From Streptomyces cyaneogriseus subsp. noncyanogenus (GTDB taxonomy: Bacteria > Actinomycetota > Actinomycetes > Streptomycetales > Streptomycetaceae): a stretch of DNA of 64,000 bases. Positions 8,527 through 18,075 of the stretch are shown in pieces. The position numbers were made by a program, and so were the translations under genes. Location: NCBI RefSeq assembly GCF_000931445.1, contig NZ_CP010849.1:4154001-4218000 (forward strand), written 5' to 3'. Within the stretch, counting starts at the first letter, position 1. Every line of letters starts with the position of its first letter. The notes under the pieces were generated by a model. It had not been told where the DNA came from. It was given only the letters and a program-made list of their open reading frames with translations, and ran no database searches.

Positions 8527-9227
8527 CCGCTCGTATTGGCGTCGTCACTTTCCCGGGCAGCCTCGACGACCGGGACACGCAGCGCGCGATCCGCGTCGCG
8601 GGAGCCGAGCCCGTGACCCTGTGGCACAAGGACAAGGACCTCAAGCAGGTCGACGCGGTCGTGCTGTGCGGCGGTTTCTCCTACGGCGACTATCTGCGCG
8701 CCGGTGCGATCGCCCGCTTCTCGCCGGTGATGGAGCCGCTGATCGCCCAGGCCCGGGAGGGCCTGCCGGTCCTCGGCATCTGCAACGGCTTCCAGATCCT
8801 CACCGAGGCCCACCTGCTGCCCGGCGCGATGCTCGGCAACGACCACCTGCACTTCATCTGCCGTGACCAGAAGTTGCGGGTGGAGAACGCGGACACCGCC
8901 TGGACGTCCGACTACACGGCCGGCCAGGAGATCAACATCCCGCTGAAGAACATGGACGGCCGCTACGTCGCCGACCGGCGCACGCTGGACGAGCTGGAGG
9001 CCGAGGGCCGCGTCGCCTTCCGGTACGTGGTCGACGGCGAAGCCGCCGACGGATGCGGCAACCCCAACGGCTCGCTCAACGACATCGCCGGCGTCACCAA
9101 CGCCGCCGGGAACGTGGTCGGCCTGATGCCGCACCCCGAGCACGCCGTGGAGCCGCTGATCGGTACCGGCCGTACCGACGGCCTCCCGTTCTTCACCTCG
9201 ATCCTCAAGAAGCTGGTCAACGCATGA
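8523..9227 (+). CDS. purQ: Phosphoribosylformylglycinamidine synthase subunit PurQ (glutaminase)
   Basis: 234 residues. Class I glutamine amidotransferase: nucleophile Cys in LPVLGICNGFQIL (~residue 87), oxyanion region GGFSYGDYLRAG, and the catalytic His/Glu in GLMPHPEHAVE near the C terminus. It supplies ammonia to PurL. GTG start overlapping purS by four bases and an ATGA overlap with purL at 9224-9227 make the three genes one translationally coupled unit. Confidence 0.96.
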   Translation: MTARIGVVTFPGSLDDRDTQRAIRVAGAEPVTLWHKDKDLKQVDAVVLCGGFSYGDYLRAGAIARFSPVMEPLIAQAREGLPVLGICNGFQILTEAHLLPGAMLGNDHLHFICRDQKLRVENADTAWTSDYTAGQEINIPLKNMDGRYVADRRTLDELEAEGRVAFRYVVDGEAADGCGNPNGSLNDIAGVTNAAGNVVGLMPHPEHAVEPLIGTGRTDGLPFFTSILKKLVNA

Positions 9228-11482
9228 GCCGGACGCCTCTGGACACGGTCGAGCACGCGGCCGCGACCCCCGACGTCGAGCTGCCCTGGGCCGAACTCGG
9301 CCTGAAGAAGGACGAGTACGAGCGAGTCGTCGAGATCCTCGGCCGCCGCCCCACCGGCGCCGAGCTCGCCATGTACTCGGTGATGTGGTCCGAGCACTGC
9401 TCGTACAAGTCCTCCAAGGTCCACCTCCGCCAGTTCGGCGAGAAGGCCCCCGAGAACGACGCCCTGCTCGTCGGCATCGGCGAGAACGCCGGTGTGGTCG
9501 ACGTCGGCCAGGGCTACGCGGTCACCTTCAAGGTCGAGTCGCACAACCACCCCTCCTACGTCGAGCCCTACCAGGGCGCGGCCACGGGCGTGGGCGGCAT
9601 CGTCCGCGACATCATCGCCATGGGCGCCCGCCCGGTCGCGGTCGTGGACCCGCTGCGCTTCGGCGCGGCGGACCACCCAGACACCAAGCGCGTCCTGCCC
9701 GGCGTCGTCGCCGGCATCGGCGGCTACGGCAACTGCCTGGGCCTGCCCAACATCGGCGGCGAGGTCGTCTTCGACGCCTGCTACCAGGGCAACCCGCTGG
9801 TCAACGCGGGCTGCGTCGGTGTGATGCGGCACGAGGACATCCACCTCGCCAAGGCGTCCGGCGCGGGCAACAAGGTCATCCTGTACGGCGCCCGCACCGG
9901 CGGTGACGGCATCGGCGGCGCCTCCATCCTCGCCTCCGAGACCTTCGACGACGCCAAGCCCTCCAAGCGCCCGGCCGTCCAGGTCGGCGACCCCTTCCAG
10001 GAGAAGCTCCTCATCGAGTGCACCCTGGAGGCGTTCAAGGAGAAGCTGGTCGTCGGCATCCAGGACCTGGGCGCCGCGGGCCTGTCCTGCGCCACCTCGG
10101 AGCTGGCCTCCAACGGCTCCGGCGGCATGCGCGTCACCCTGGACGACGTACCGCTGCGCGACTCCACGCTCTCGCCCGAGGAGATCCTCATGAGCGAGTC
10201 GCAGGAGCGCATGTGCGCGGTGGTCGAGCCGGACAAGGTCGACCGTTTCCTGGAGATCTGCGACAAGTGGGACGTCATCGCCACGGTGATCGGTGAGGTC
10301 ACCGACGGCGACCGCCTGGAGATCTTCTGGCACGGCGAGAAGATCGTCGACGTCGACCCGCGCACGGTCGCCCACGAGGGCCCGACCTACGAGCGCCCCT
10401 ACGCCCGCCCCGAGTGGCAGGACGCGCTCCAGGCCGACGACGCGAACAAGCTGCCGCGCCCGCGGACGTCGGAGGAGCTGAAGGACCAGGTCCTGAAGCT
10501 GGTGGCCTCGCCCAACCAGGCGTCCAAGTCCTGGATCACCTCCCAGTACGACCGGTTCGTGCAGGGCAACACGGTCCTCGCCCAGCCCGAGGACTCCGGC
10601 ATGATCCGCATCGACGAGGAGACCGGCCTCGGCGTCGCCCTCGCCACCGACGGCAACGGCCGGTACGCCAAGCTCGACCCGTACACGGGCGCCCAGCTCG
10701 CCCTCGCGGAGGCGTACCGGAACGTGGCGACGACCGGCGCCAAGCCGCTCGCCGTCTCCGACTGCCTGAACTTCGGCTCGCCCGAGGACCCGGCCGTGAT
10801 GTGGCAGTTCGCGGAGGCCGTGCGCGGTCTGGCCGACGCCTGCCAGCAGCTCGGCACCCCGGTGACCGGCGGCAACGTCTCGCTCTACAACCAGACCGGC
10901 GAGGCCGCCATCCACCCGACGCCGGTCGTCGCCGTCCTCGGCGTGATCGACGACGTGGCCCGCCGCACGCCGGTCGCCTTCCAGGAGGAGGGCCAGCTCG
11001 TCTACCTCCTCGGCGACACGCGTGAGGAGTTCGGCGGTTCGGCCTGGTCCCAGGTGATCCACGACCACCTCGGCGGCCTGCCGCCCAAGGTCGACCTGGA
11101 GCGCGAGCGGCTGCTCGCCGAGATCCTCATCGCCGCCTCCCGCGACGGCATGATCGACTCCGCGCACGACCTGTCCGACGGCGGCCTGATCCAGGCCGTG
11201 GTCGAGTCGGCGCTGCTCGGCGGCAAGGGCGCCCGTCTGATCGTCCCGGACGGTCTGGACGCGTTCACCTTCCTGTTCTCCGAGTCGGCGGGCCGTGCGA
11301 TCGTCGCGGTGCCGCGCTCGGAGGAGGTCCGCTTCAACGACATGTGCGGCGCCCGGGGCCTGCCCGCCACCCGCATCGGTGTCGTCGACGGCGACACGGT
11401 GGAGGTCCAGGGCGAGTTCACCCTCACCCTGGAGGAGCTGCGCGAGGCGCACGAGGCGACGATCCCGGCGCTGCTGGCGTAG
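9224..11482 (+). CDS. purL: Phosphoribosylformylglycinamidine synthase subunit PurL
   Basis: 752 residues, the usual size of the small (PurS/PurQ-dependent) PurL. ATP-dependent conversion of FGAR to FGAM. Motifs: MWSEHCSYKSSK near residue 50, FKVESHNHPS (~105), GAATGVGGIVRDI, and in the second half GAKPLAVSDCLNFGSPE and SAHDLSDGGL. A longer in-frame start at 9053 is a shadow inside purQ; ATG 9224 gives the ATGA overlap and the correct N terminus. Confidence 0.97.
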   Translation: MSRTPLDTVEHAAATPDVELPWAELGLKKDEYERVVEILGRRPTGAELAMYSVMWSEHCSYKSSKVHLRQFGEKAPENDALLVGIGENAGVVDVGQGYAVTFKVESHNHPSYVEPYQGAATGVGGIVRDIIAMGARPVAVVDPLRFGAADHPDTKRVLPGVVAGIGGYGNCLGLPNIGGEVVFDACYQGNPLVNAGCVGVMRHEDIHLAKASGAGNKVILYGARTGGDGIGGASILASETFDDAKPSKRPAVQVGDPFQEKLLIECTLEAFKEKLVVGIQDLGAAGLSCATSELASNGSGGMRVTLDDVPLRDSTLSPEEILMSESQERMCAVVEPDKVDRFLEICDKWDVIATVIGEVTDGDRLEIFWHGEKIVDVDPRTVAHEGPTYERPYARPEWQDALQADDANKLPRPRTSEELKDQVLKLVASPNQASKSWITSQYDRFVQGNTVLAQPEDSGMIRIDEETGLGVALATDGNGRYAKLDPYTGAQLALAEAYRNVATTGAKPLAVSDCLNFGSPEDPAVMWQFAEAVRGLADACQQLGTPVTGGNVSLYNQTGEAAIHPTPVVAVLGVIDDVARRTPVAFQEEGQLVYLLGDTREEFGGSAWSQVIHDHLGGLPPKVDLERERLLAEILIAASRDGMIDSAHDLSDGGLIQAVVESALLGGKGARLIVPDGLDAFTFLFSESAGRAIVAVPRSEEVRFNDMCGARGLPATRIGVVDGDTVEVQGEFTLTLEELREAHEATIPALLA

Positions 11483-11490
11483 GGATGCGC

Positions 11491-11535
11491 GCGAGCGGGG
11501 CCCCGCCCGGAGGAGACTCCCGGCGGGGCCCTCGC
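11491..11535 (+). terminator. Hairpin after purL
   Basis: Imperfect GC-rich inverted repeat (about 17 bases each side, a few bulges) around the loop AGGAGACT, starting 9 bases after the purL stop. No T-run follows, as is common for streptomycete terminators. Confidence 0.55.
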
Positions 11536-11621
11536 CGCGCGCGGGGCGACCCGGGGGAGCGGGCACCGGACGGGCCGGAAATGCCGGGCGGGCCCCGGGC
11601 CGTCGCGCATAGGCTGCCGCC

Positions 11622-12419
11622 ATGTCCCCGGCCAGGCCCCGCCCCCGCAGCTACGACCCCGCCCGCACCCGCGCCGCCGTGCTCGCCCAGTTCGGCCATG
11701 TGCGGGACGCCGTCCGCACCCTCACCCCCGAGCAGCTCGCCCTGCCCACCCGCCTGGGCGAGTGGACCGTACGCGATCTGGTCGCGCACTTCGGGATGGC
11801 GCTCATGGTCGTGGACCGGCTGCTCGCCCAGCCCGAACCCGCCCGGCAGGACGGCCGGCTGCTCGACTGGCCCTCCGCCGTCGGAGCCGACGCCCCCGCC
11901 CTCGCCGACGCCGCCCGCCGGCGTGCCGAGCAGCACCCCGACCTGGACGCCCATCTCGCCGAGGTGGAGCGGACCTTCACCGCCCACCTGGACACCCAGC
12001 CCGCCGACAGGCTGCTGCCGACCAACGCGGGCGTCCTGCCGCTCGCCGACTACCTCGTCACCCGCACCGTCGAGCTCGTCGTCCACACCGACGACCTGAA
12101 CGCGGCCGTCCCCGGCCTCGCCGTCCCCTGCGACCGCCAGGCCCTGGCCACCGCCACCCGGCTGCTGGCCGACACCCTCGCCGCGAAGGCGCCCGGCGGG
12201 GCGACGGAGGTGCGGATCCCGCCGTACGCCGTCGTGCAGTGCCTGGAGGGACCCCGGCACACCCGCGGCACCCCGCCCAACGTGGTCGAGACCGATCCGC
12301 TGACCTGGATCCGGCTCGCCACCGGGCGGCTGACCTGGAAGGACGCGGTCGCCGAGGCGAAAGTGAGCGCCCGCGGGGAGCGGGCCGACCTCGGAGAGCT
12401 GCTGCCGCTGCTGTCGTGA
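11622..12419 (+). CDS. Mycothiol maleylpyruvate isomerase/DinB-type protein
   Basis: 265 residues. N-terminal DinB-like four-helix bundle: TRLGEWTVRDLVAHFGMALMVVDRL is the typical GWTVRDLVAH-type metal-binding helix, and VELVVHTDDL supplies a later His. The C-terminal ~90 residues (PPYAVVQCLEGPRHTRGTPPN, DPLTWIRLATGRLTW) match the sterol-carrier-like domain fused in these actinobacterial proteins. Family members are often mycothiol-dependent enzymes, but the substrate is unknown. It follows purL on the same strand, beyond a terminator. Confidence 0.75.
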   Translation: MSPARPRPRSYDPARTRAAVLAQFGHVRDAVRTLTPEQLALPTRLGEWTVRDLVAHFGMALMVVDRLLAQPEPARQDGRLLDWPSAVGADAPALADAARRRAEQHPDLDAHLAEVERTFTAHLDTQPADRLLPTNAGVLPLADYLVTRTVELVVHTDDLNAAVPGLAVPCDRQALATATRLLADTLAAKAPGGATEVRIPPYAVVQCLEGPRHTRGTPPNVVETDPLTWIRLATGRLTWKDAVAEAKVSARGERADLGELLPLLS

Positions 12420-12475
12420 CGCGCGAGGGGCGCCGGGCGGGGGAACCGATCCCGCCCGGCGCCCGTCGAATCGTC

Positions 12476-13309
12476 ATGTACAAGCAGAAGGACAAGCAGA
12501 AGGACAGGCAGAAGGACAGGCAGAAGGACAGGCAGAAGCGGCGCATGACCCTGGCCGCGGCCGCCGCCGCCCTCCTCCCGCTCGCCGCCGCCTGCGGCAG
12601 CGAGCAGGCGGACGGCGGGAGCACCTCGGCCGACGCCGGCAAGACCCCTGTGACCGGCGTCCACTGGAAGGTCGACAGCGTCACCGTGGACGGCACCACC
12701 CACCGGGCGCCGGAGCGCGCACACCTGAGGATCGACGCCGGCGGCAGGGCGGAGGGAAACCTCGGCTGCAACCGCTTCACCGCCCGCGCCGCGGTCGACG
12801 GCGGTCACCTCCGGCTCAGCGACGCCACGGCCACCGAGATGGCCTGCGACGACATCCCCCTGGCCGTCGAAGAGGCCCTCAGCCGCACCCTGACCGCCGG
12901 ACCGCTCACCACCGGCGCCGACGGCGAGCGGCTGACCCTCACCACGCCGGGCGGCGACACCGTCCGGCTGAGCAGGCAGCGGGACGCGCCCCTGTACGGC
13001 ACCAAGTGGACCGTCACCGAGCCCGGGGGCGGATCCGGCCGGGCCCACCTCACCTTCGACGACGCGAAGAACTCCGTCTCCGGACACCTGGGCTGCAACT
13101 CCGCCCGCGCCGAAGCCACGGTCCACGACGGCCATATCACCCTCGGCGCGCCGGTCACCACCCGAATGATGTGCGAAGACTCACTCATGGACACCGAGAA
13201 GCGGATCCTGAAGCTGTTCGAAGGCCCGCTCAGCTACCGGATCGATCAGCAGACCCTCACGCTGACCAGCGAGAACGGCCAGACCGTACGGGCCGTCGCC
13301 GACCGGTGA
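12476..13309 (+). CDS. Lipoprotein with two META (HslJ-like) domains
   Basis: 277 residues if translated from the ATG at 12476. The first ~22 residues are a charged tandem repeat (KQKDKQKDRQKDRQK) encoded by a 12-base DNA repeat at 12481-12536. A second ATG at 12545 would start MTLAAAAAALLPLAAACGS, an ordinary lipoprotein signal with a lipobox Cys, and may be the true start. Then two META domains in tandem (~70-165 and ~175-275), each with the paired Cys pattern LGCN...MxC (NLGCNRF/EMACDD and HLGCNSA/RMMCED). Extracytoplasmic; role unknown. It lies between the DinB gene and purF. Confidence 0.75.
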   Translation: MYKQKDKQKDRQKDRQKDRQKRRMTLAAAAAALLPLAAACGSEQADGGSTSADAGKTPVTGVHWKVDSVTVDGTTHRAPERAHLRIDAGGRAEGNLGCNRFTARAAVDGGHLRLSDATATEMACDDIPLAVEEALSRTLTAGPLTTGADGERLTLTTPGGDTVRLSRQRDAPLYGTKWTVTEPGGGSGRAHLTFDDAKNSVSGHLGCNSARAEATVHDGHITLGAPVTTRMMCEDSLMDTEKRILKLFEGPLSYRIDQQTLTLTSENGQTVRAVADR

Positions 13310-13371
13310 TCCCCGGCTGATCCGCGATCCCCAATTCGGACCAGTGGTCGATCTCGCCTACACTCGGTGGC

Positions 13372-14898
13372 GTGCCACGTGGTGACGGTCGACTCAATCA
13401 CGATCTGCTCCCCGGTGAGAAGGGCCCCCAGGACGCATGCGGCGTCTTCGGTGTCTGGGCTCCGGGTGAAGAGGTCGCAAAGCTCACGTACTTCGGGCTC
13501 TACGCCCTCCAGCACCGGGGTCAGGAATCCGCGGGAATCGCGGTCAGCAACGGCTCCCAGATCCTCGTCTTCAAGGACATGGGCCTGGTCTCCCAGGTCT
13601 TCGACGAGACTTCCCTCGGCTCCCTCCAGGGTCATATCGCGGTCGGTCACGCCCGCTACTCGACCACCGGCGCCTCCGTGTGGGAGAACGCCCAGCCGAC
13701 GTTCCGCGCCACCGCGCACGGTTCGATCGCGCTCGGCCACAACGGCAACCTCGTCAACACCGCCCAGCTCGCCGAGATGGTCGCCGACCTGCCCAAGCAG
13801 GACGGCCGCTCCACCCGCGTCGCGGCGACCAACGACACCGACCTGGTCACCGCGCTCCTCGCGGGCCAGGCCGACGCCGACGGCAAGCCCCTGACCATCG
13901 AAGAGGCAGCCGCCAAGGTGCTGCCCCAGGTGCGCGGTGCCTTCTCCCTCGTCTTCATGGACGAGAACACCCTGTACGCCGCCCGTGACCCGCAGGGCAT
14001 CCGCCCGCTGGTCCTCGGCCGGCTGGAGCGCGGCTGGGTCGTCGCCTCCGAGTCCGCCGCCCTGGACATCTGCGGCGCCTCCTACGTCCGCGAGATCGAG
14101 CCGGGCGAGTTCGTCGCCATCGACGAGAACGGTCTGCGTACGTCGCGATTCGCAGAAGCGAAGCCCAAGGGCTGTGTCTTCGAGTACGTGTACCTGGCCC
14201 GCCCGGACACCGACATCGCCGGCCGGAACGTCTATCTGTCCCGCGTCGAGATGGGCCGCCGCCTCGCCAAGGAGGCTCCGGTCGAGGCCGACCTGGTCAT
14301 AGCGACCCCGGAATCCGGCACCCCGGCCGCCATCGGCTACGCCGAGGCCAGCGGGATCCCCTTCGGCGCCGGCCTGGTGAAGAACGCCTACGTGGGCCGC
14401 ACCTTCATCCAGCCCTCGCAGACCATCCGCCAGCTCGGCATCCGCCTGAAGCTGAATCCGCTGAAGGAAGTCATCAAGGGCAAGCGGCTGGTCGTCGTCG
14501 ACGACTCCATCGTCCGCGGCAACACCCAGCGGGCCCTGGTCCGCATGCTGCGCGAGGCGGGCGCCGCCGAGGTCCACATCCGGATCTCCTCGCCGCCCGT
14601 GAAGTGGCCCTGCTTCTTCGGCATCGACTTCGCCACCCGCGCCGAGCTGATCGCCAACGGCATGTCGGTCGAGGAGATCGGCACGTCCCTGGGCGCCGAC
14701 TCCCTCGCGTACATCTCCCTGGACGGCATGATCGAGGCGACCACGATCGCCAAGCCGAACCTGTGCCGCGCCTGCTTCGACGGCGAGTACCCGATGGAGC
14801 TCCCCGACCCGGAGCTGCTCGGCAAGCAGCTGCTGGAGACCGAGCTGGCCGCCGGTCCCGCCGCCACGGCCGCCTCCGACGCCATCCGCCGTCCGTAG
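13372..14898 (+). CDS. purF: Amidophosphoribosyltransferase
   Basis: 508 residues. First committed step of purine synthesis: PRPP plus glutamine to phosphoribosylamine. A ~22-residue propeptide precedes the catalytic Cys in GPQDACGVFGVWAPGE; the glutaminase domain holds FGLYALQHRGQES and GHNGNLVN. The PRPP loop is KRLVVVDDSIVRGNTQR (~365-380). Cys residues in FEYVYLARPD upstream, KWPCFFGID and NLCRACFDGEYP fit the 4Fe-4S ligands of the Bacillus-type enzyme. GTG start at 13372. purM follows 43 bases later on the same strand. Confidence 0.97.
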   Translation: MPRGDGRLNHDLLPGEKGPQDACGVFGVWAPGEEVAKLTYFGLYALQHRGQESAGIAVSNGSQILVFKDMGLVSQVFDETSLGSLQGHIAVGHARYSTTGASVWENAQPTFRATAHGSIALGHNGNLVNTAQLAEMVADLPKQDGRSTRVAATNDTDLVTALLAGQADADGKPLTIEEAAAKVLPQVRGAFSLVFMDENTLYAARDPQGIRPLVLGRLERGWVVASESAALDICGASYVREIEPGEFVAIDENGLRTSRFAEAKPKGCVFEYVYLARPDTDIAGRNVYLSRVEMGRRLAKEAPVEADLVIATPESGTPAAIGYAEASGIPFGAGLVKNAYVGRTFIQPSQTIRQLGIRLKLNPLKEVIKGKRLVVVDDSIVRGNTQRALVRMLREAGAAEVHIRISSPPVKWPCFFGIDFATRAELIANGMSVEEIGTSLGADSLAYISLDGMIEATTIAKPNLCRACFDGEYPMELPDPELLGKQLLETELAAGPAATAASDAIRRP

Positions 14899-14941
14899 GC
14901 ACCCGCCAGCCCCGTAACACCAACCCGAAAGATCCCAGGCA

Positions 14942-16030
14942 ATGTCTGAGACCCCCACCGGTGTCACCGGTGCCTCCGGTGCTTCCTACGCGGCTGCCGG
15001 CGTCGACATCGAGGCGGGCGACCGCGCGGTCGAGCTGATGAAGGAGTGGGTGAAGAAGACGCAGCGTCCCGAGGTCCTCGGCGGCCTCGGCGGTTTCGCC
15101 GGCCTCTTCGACGCCTCCGCCCTGAAGAACTACGACCGCCCGCTGCTGGCCTCCGCCACCGACGGCGTCGGCACCAAGGTCGACATCGCCCGGCAGATGG
15201 GCGTCTACGACACCATCGGCCACGACCTGGTCGCCATGGTCATGGACGACATCGTGGTGTGCGGCGCCGAGCCGCTGTTCATGACCGACTACATCTGCGT
15301 CGGCAAGGTCCACCCCGAGCGGGTCGCCGCCATCGTCAAGGGCATCGCCGAGGGCTGCGTGCTGGCGGGCTGCGCCCTGGTGGGCGGCGAGACGGCCGAA
15401 CACCCGGGCCTGCTGGGCGCGGACGACTTCGACGTCGCCGGCGCCGGTACGGGCGTCGTGGAGGCCGACCGCCTGCTCGGCCCCGACCGCATCCGCGAGG
15501 GCGACGCGGTCGTCGCGATGGCCTCCTCCGGGCTTCACTCCAACGGGTACTCACTCGTCCGGCACGTCCTGCTGAACCAGGCCGGCCTGGCCCTGGAGAC
15601 GCACCTCGACGAGCTCGGCCGCACCCTCGGCGAGGAGCTGCTGGAGCCCACGAAGATCTACTCGCTGGACTGCCTGGCGCTGACCCGCACCACCGACGTG
15701 CACGCCTTCAGCCACGTCACCGGCGGCGGACTCGCCGCCAACCTGGCCCGTGTCGTCCCCGACGGCCTGCACGCGGTCGTCGACCGCTCCACCTGGACCC
15801 CGGCCCCCGTCTTCGACCTCGTCGGGAAGACCGGTGACGTCGAGCGGCTGGAGCTGGAGAAGACCCTCAACATGGGCGTCGGCATGATCGCGATCGTGCC
15901 GCAGGAGTCGGCCGACGTGGCGCTGGCGACCCTGGCCGACCGTGGCGTGGAGGCATGGGTGGCCGGCGAGATCACGGAGCGCGGCGACCACACGACGGGC
16001 GCCGCCCTGATCGGTGACTACGCCCGCTGA
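14942..16030 (+). CDS. purM: Phosphoribosylformylglycinamidine cyclo-ligase (AIR synthetase)
   Basis: 362 residues. Converts FGAM to AIR using ATP. Signature SATDGVGTKVDIARQMG, HDLVAMVMDDIVVCGAEPLFMTDY, the glycine-rich GGETAEHPG, and GLHSNGYSLVR. ATG at 14942 with an AAAGATCCCAGGC leader. Directly behind purF, so the two are probably one transcript. Confidence 0.97.
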   Translation: MSETPTGVTGASGASYAAAGVDIEAGDRAVELMKEWVKKTQRPEVLGGLGGFAGLFDASALKNYDRPLLASATDGVGTKVDIARQMGVYDTIGHDLVAMVMDDIVVCGAEPLFMTDYICVGKVHPERVAAIVKGIAEGCVLAGCALVGGETAEHPGLLGADDFDVAGAGTGVVEADRLLGPDRIREGDAVVAMASSGLHSNGYSLVRHVLLNQAGLALETHLDELGRTLGEELLEPTKIYSLDCLALTRTTDVHAFSHVTGGGLAANLARVVPDGLHAVVDRSTWTPAPVFDLVGKTGDVERLELEKTLNMGVGMIAIVPQESADVALATLADRGVEAWVAGEITERGDHTTGAALIGDYAR

Positions 16031-16188
16031 GCACCGGATGCCGCCCGCGGTCGCGCACGGCGGGCGGCACCACCCGGAAGATCACCCCGAGAGGGCGGCC
16101 GCGAGGTCACCCCGTGGGCGGATTCACGGGCAGCACAGAACCCGGTCGGTGACTTACGCCACCGACCGGGCTGAAGCTCAGTGCAAGG

Positions 16189-16440
16189 TCAAGCGCCGCG
16201 ACGCTGCTGCGGGGACTGGCTGTCCTCGTCCTCGTCGTCGTCCTCGTAGAGGTCGGCGTACTTTGCGTACAGGTCGTCGTCGTGCTCATCGTCCTGGAAC
16301 CGTTCGCCGCCGTTCGGCGACGCGTTCGCAGTCGATGCGCCCAGCTCCTCGGCCAGGCGTGCGAGATCCGTCCCACCGCTGTTGTACTTCAGCTGGCGGG
16401 CGACCTTCGTCTGCTTGGCCTTGGCCCGGCCGCGCCCCAT
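16189..16440 (-). CDS. DUF3073 family protein
   Basis: 83 residues. Begins MGRGRAKAKQTKVARQLKYNS, the invariant basic N terminus of the DUF3073 family, and ends in a very acidic stretch (DDEHDDDLYAKYADLYEDDDEDED). The family is conserved throughout actinobacteria and its function is unknown. It is convergent with purM. The charge split (basic N terminus, acidic C terminus) hints at nucleic-acid or ribosome association, which is speculation. Confidence 0.9.
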   Translation of the reverse strand: MGRGRAKAKQTKVARQLKYNSGGTDLARLAEELGASTANASPNGGERFQDDEHDDDLYAKYADLYEDDDEDEDSQSPQQRRGA

Positions 16441-16751
16441 GGCTCGACCCCCTCAACGACGGGGCTCGACGGCCCCAGAGTCTTGACACGCGTTCATGAT
16501 CCGGAACGGACTCTCCGTGGAGAGGCCGGTCCGTAGGGCTTCCACGGTACCTGAGCCCGCGGCCATACGGTACGTCGCCCGCATGACGTGCCCGCGCCCG
16601 GGACCTTCGAGGCGCCCTGTCCTCGCTGGTCAACGGCGATTTTAACCACTTATCCAGGCTCGACCCGCCGGTGAAAGTGAGAGTTCTCTCCAACTGCCCA
16701 CCGGCGGGTACCGGTCATATGTGCGACCGAGCCCTTCCGGCCGCGCCCGGA
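16441..16751. other. Intergenic region upstream of the DUF3073 gene, downstream of vdh
   Basis: 311 bases with no gene. It contains an 11-bp inverted repeat (16664-16674 with 16700-16710, ACCCGCCGGTG type) that may end vdh transcription on the minus strand, and an AT-richer patch near 16640-16655 that could be the DUF3073 promoter. Confidence 0.45.
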
Positions 16752-17855
16752 TCAGCGCCCCGCCGGACGGTTGCGGGCGTCCGCCATCCGCTGCTCGGCG
16801 ATCCGGTCGGCCGCCGCGGCCGGCGGAATACCATCCTGCTTCGCACGTGCGAATATGGCGAGCGTCGTGTCGTAGATCTTCGCCGCCTTCGCCTTGCACC
16901 GCTCGAAATCGAAACCGTGCAGCTCGTCGGCGACCTGGATGACCCCGCCGGCGTTCACCACGTAGTCCGGCGCGTAGAGGATCCCGCGGTCGGCGAGGTC
17001 CTTCTCCACACCCGGGTGGGCGAGCTGGTTGTTGGCCGCTCCGCAGACCACCTTCGCGGTCAGCACCGGCACCGTGTCGTCGTTCAGCGCCCCGCCGAGC
17101 GCGCAGGGGGCGTAGACGTCCAGGCCCTCGGTGCGGATCAGGGCGGCGGTGTCGGCGACGGCGCGCACGGAGGGGTGGCGCTCGGTGATCCGCCGCACGG
17201 CGTCCTCGCGGACGTCGGTGACGACGACCCGGGCGCCCTCGGCCATCAGGTGCTCCACCAGGTGGTGACCGACCTTGCCGACGCCCGCGATGCCGACCGT
17301 GCGGTCGCGCAGCGACGGGTCGCCCCACAGGTGCTGGGCGCTGGCCCGCATCCCCTGGTAGACGCCGAAGGCGGTCAGCACGGAGGAGTCGCCCGCGCCG
17401 CCGTTCTCCGGGGACCGCCCGGTCGTCCAGCGGCACTCGCGCGCCACGACGTCCATGTCGGCGACGTAGGTGCCCACGTCGCAGGCGGTGACGTACCGCC
17501 CGCCCAGCGAGGCGACGAAGCGCCCGTAGGCGAGCAGCAGTTCCTCGGTCTTGTCCCGCTCGGGGTCACCGATGATCACGGCCTTGCCGCCGCCGTGGTC
17601 GAGACCGGCCATGGCGTTCTTGTACGACATCCCGCGCGCGAGGTTCAGCGCGTCGGCGACCGCCTCCGCCTCGTTCGCGTACGGGTAGAAGCGGGTGCCG
17701 CCGAGGGCGGGGCCCAGTGCGGTGGAGTGGAGGGCGATGACGGCCTTCAGGCCGGTGGCACGGTCCTGGCAGAGCACGACTTGCTCATGACCTCCCTGAT
17801 CCGAGTGGAACAGGGTGTGCAGTACATCAGCAGGCGCGCCGGTTACGTCGGTCAC
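16752..17855 (-). CDS. vdh: Valine (branched-chain amino acid) dehydrogenase
   Basis: 367 residues. Glu/Leu/Phe/Val dehydrogenase family: oxidative deamination of valine with NAD+, feeding branched-chain acyl-CoA for fatty acid and polyketide synthesis. Substrate region LGPALGGTRFYPY, catalytic Lys in HGGGKAVIIGD, NAD-binding GVGKVGHHLVEHL in the second domain, and ANNQLAHPG. The GTG at 17855 follows GAGGAGTCACC; the longer ORF upstream lacks family similarity. Convergent with the DUF3073 gene and divergent from the conserved gene at 18076. Confidence 0.93.
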   Translation of the reverse strand: MTDVTGAPADVLHTLFHSDQGGHEQVVLCQDRATGLKAVIALHSTALGPALGGTRFYPYANEAEAVADALNLARGMSYKNAMAGLDHGGGKAVIIGDPERDKTEELLLAYGRFVASLGGRYVTACDVGTYVADMDVVARECRWTTGRSPENGGAGDSSVLTAFGVYQGMRASAQHLWGDPSLRDRTVGIAGVGKVGHHLVEHLMAEGARVVVTDVREDAVRRITERHPSVRAVADTAALIRTEGLDVYAPCALGGALNDDTVPVLTAKVVCGAANNQLAHPGVEKDLADRGILYAPDYVVNAGGVIQVADELHGFDFERCKAKAAKIYDTTLAIFARAKQDGIPPAAAADRIAEQRMADARNRPAGR

Positions 17856-18075
17856 GGTGGTGACTCCTCGGTAAATTGCGGCGGGTGGGGCCGGCTCCCA
17901 AGGGGTGGCCGGGAGCTGGTGGCACGAGATTAGAGCCTGACGGCGCCCCGCCGTCGCACAGTGGTCGAGATCACCTCCGCAAGGAGTACGGCCGTGCGAC
18001 GATGCCCGTGGGTTTCCCGCGCGGCTGCGGCCGGTCCGCAGGTTTTCGCGATGGTGCGCGGGGGAGGGAGCAGGC

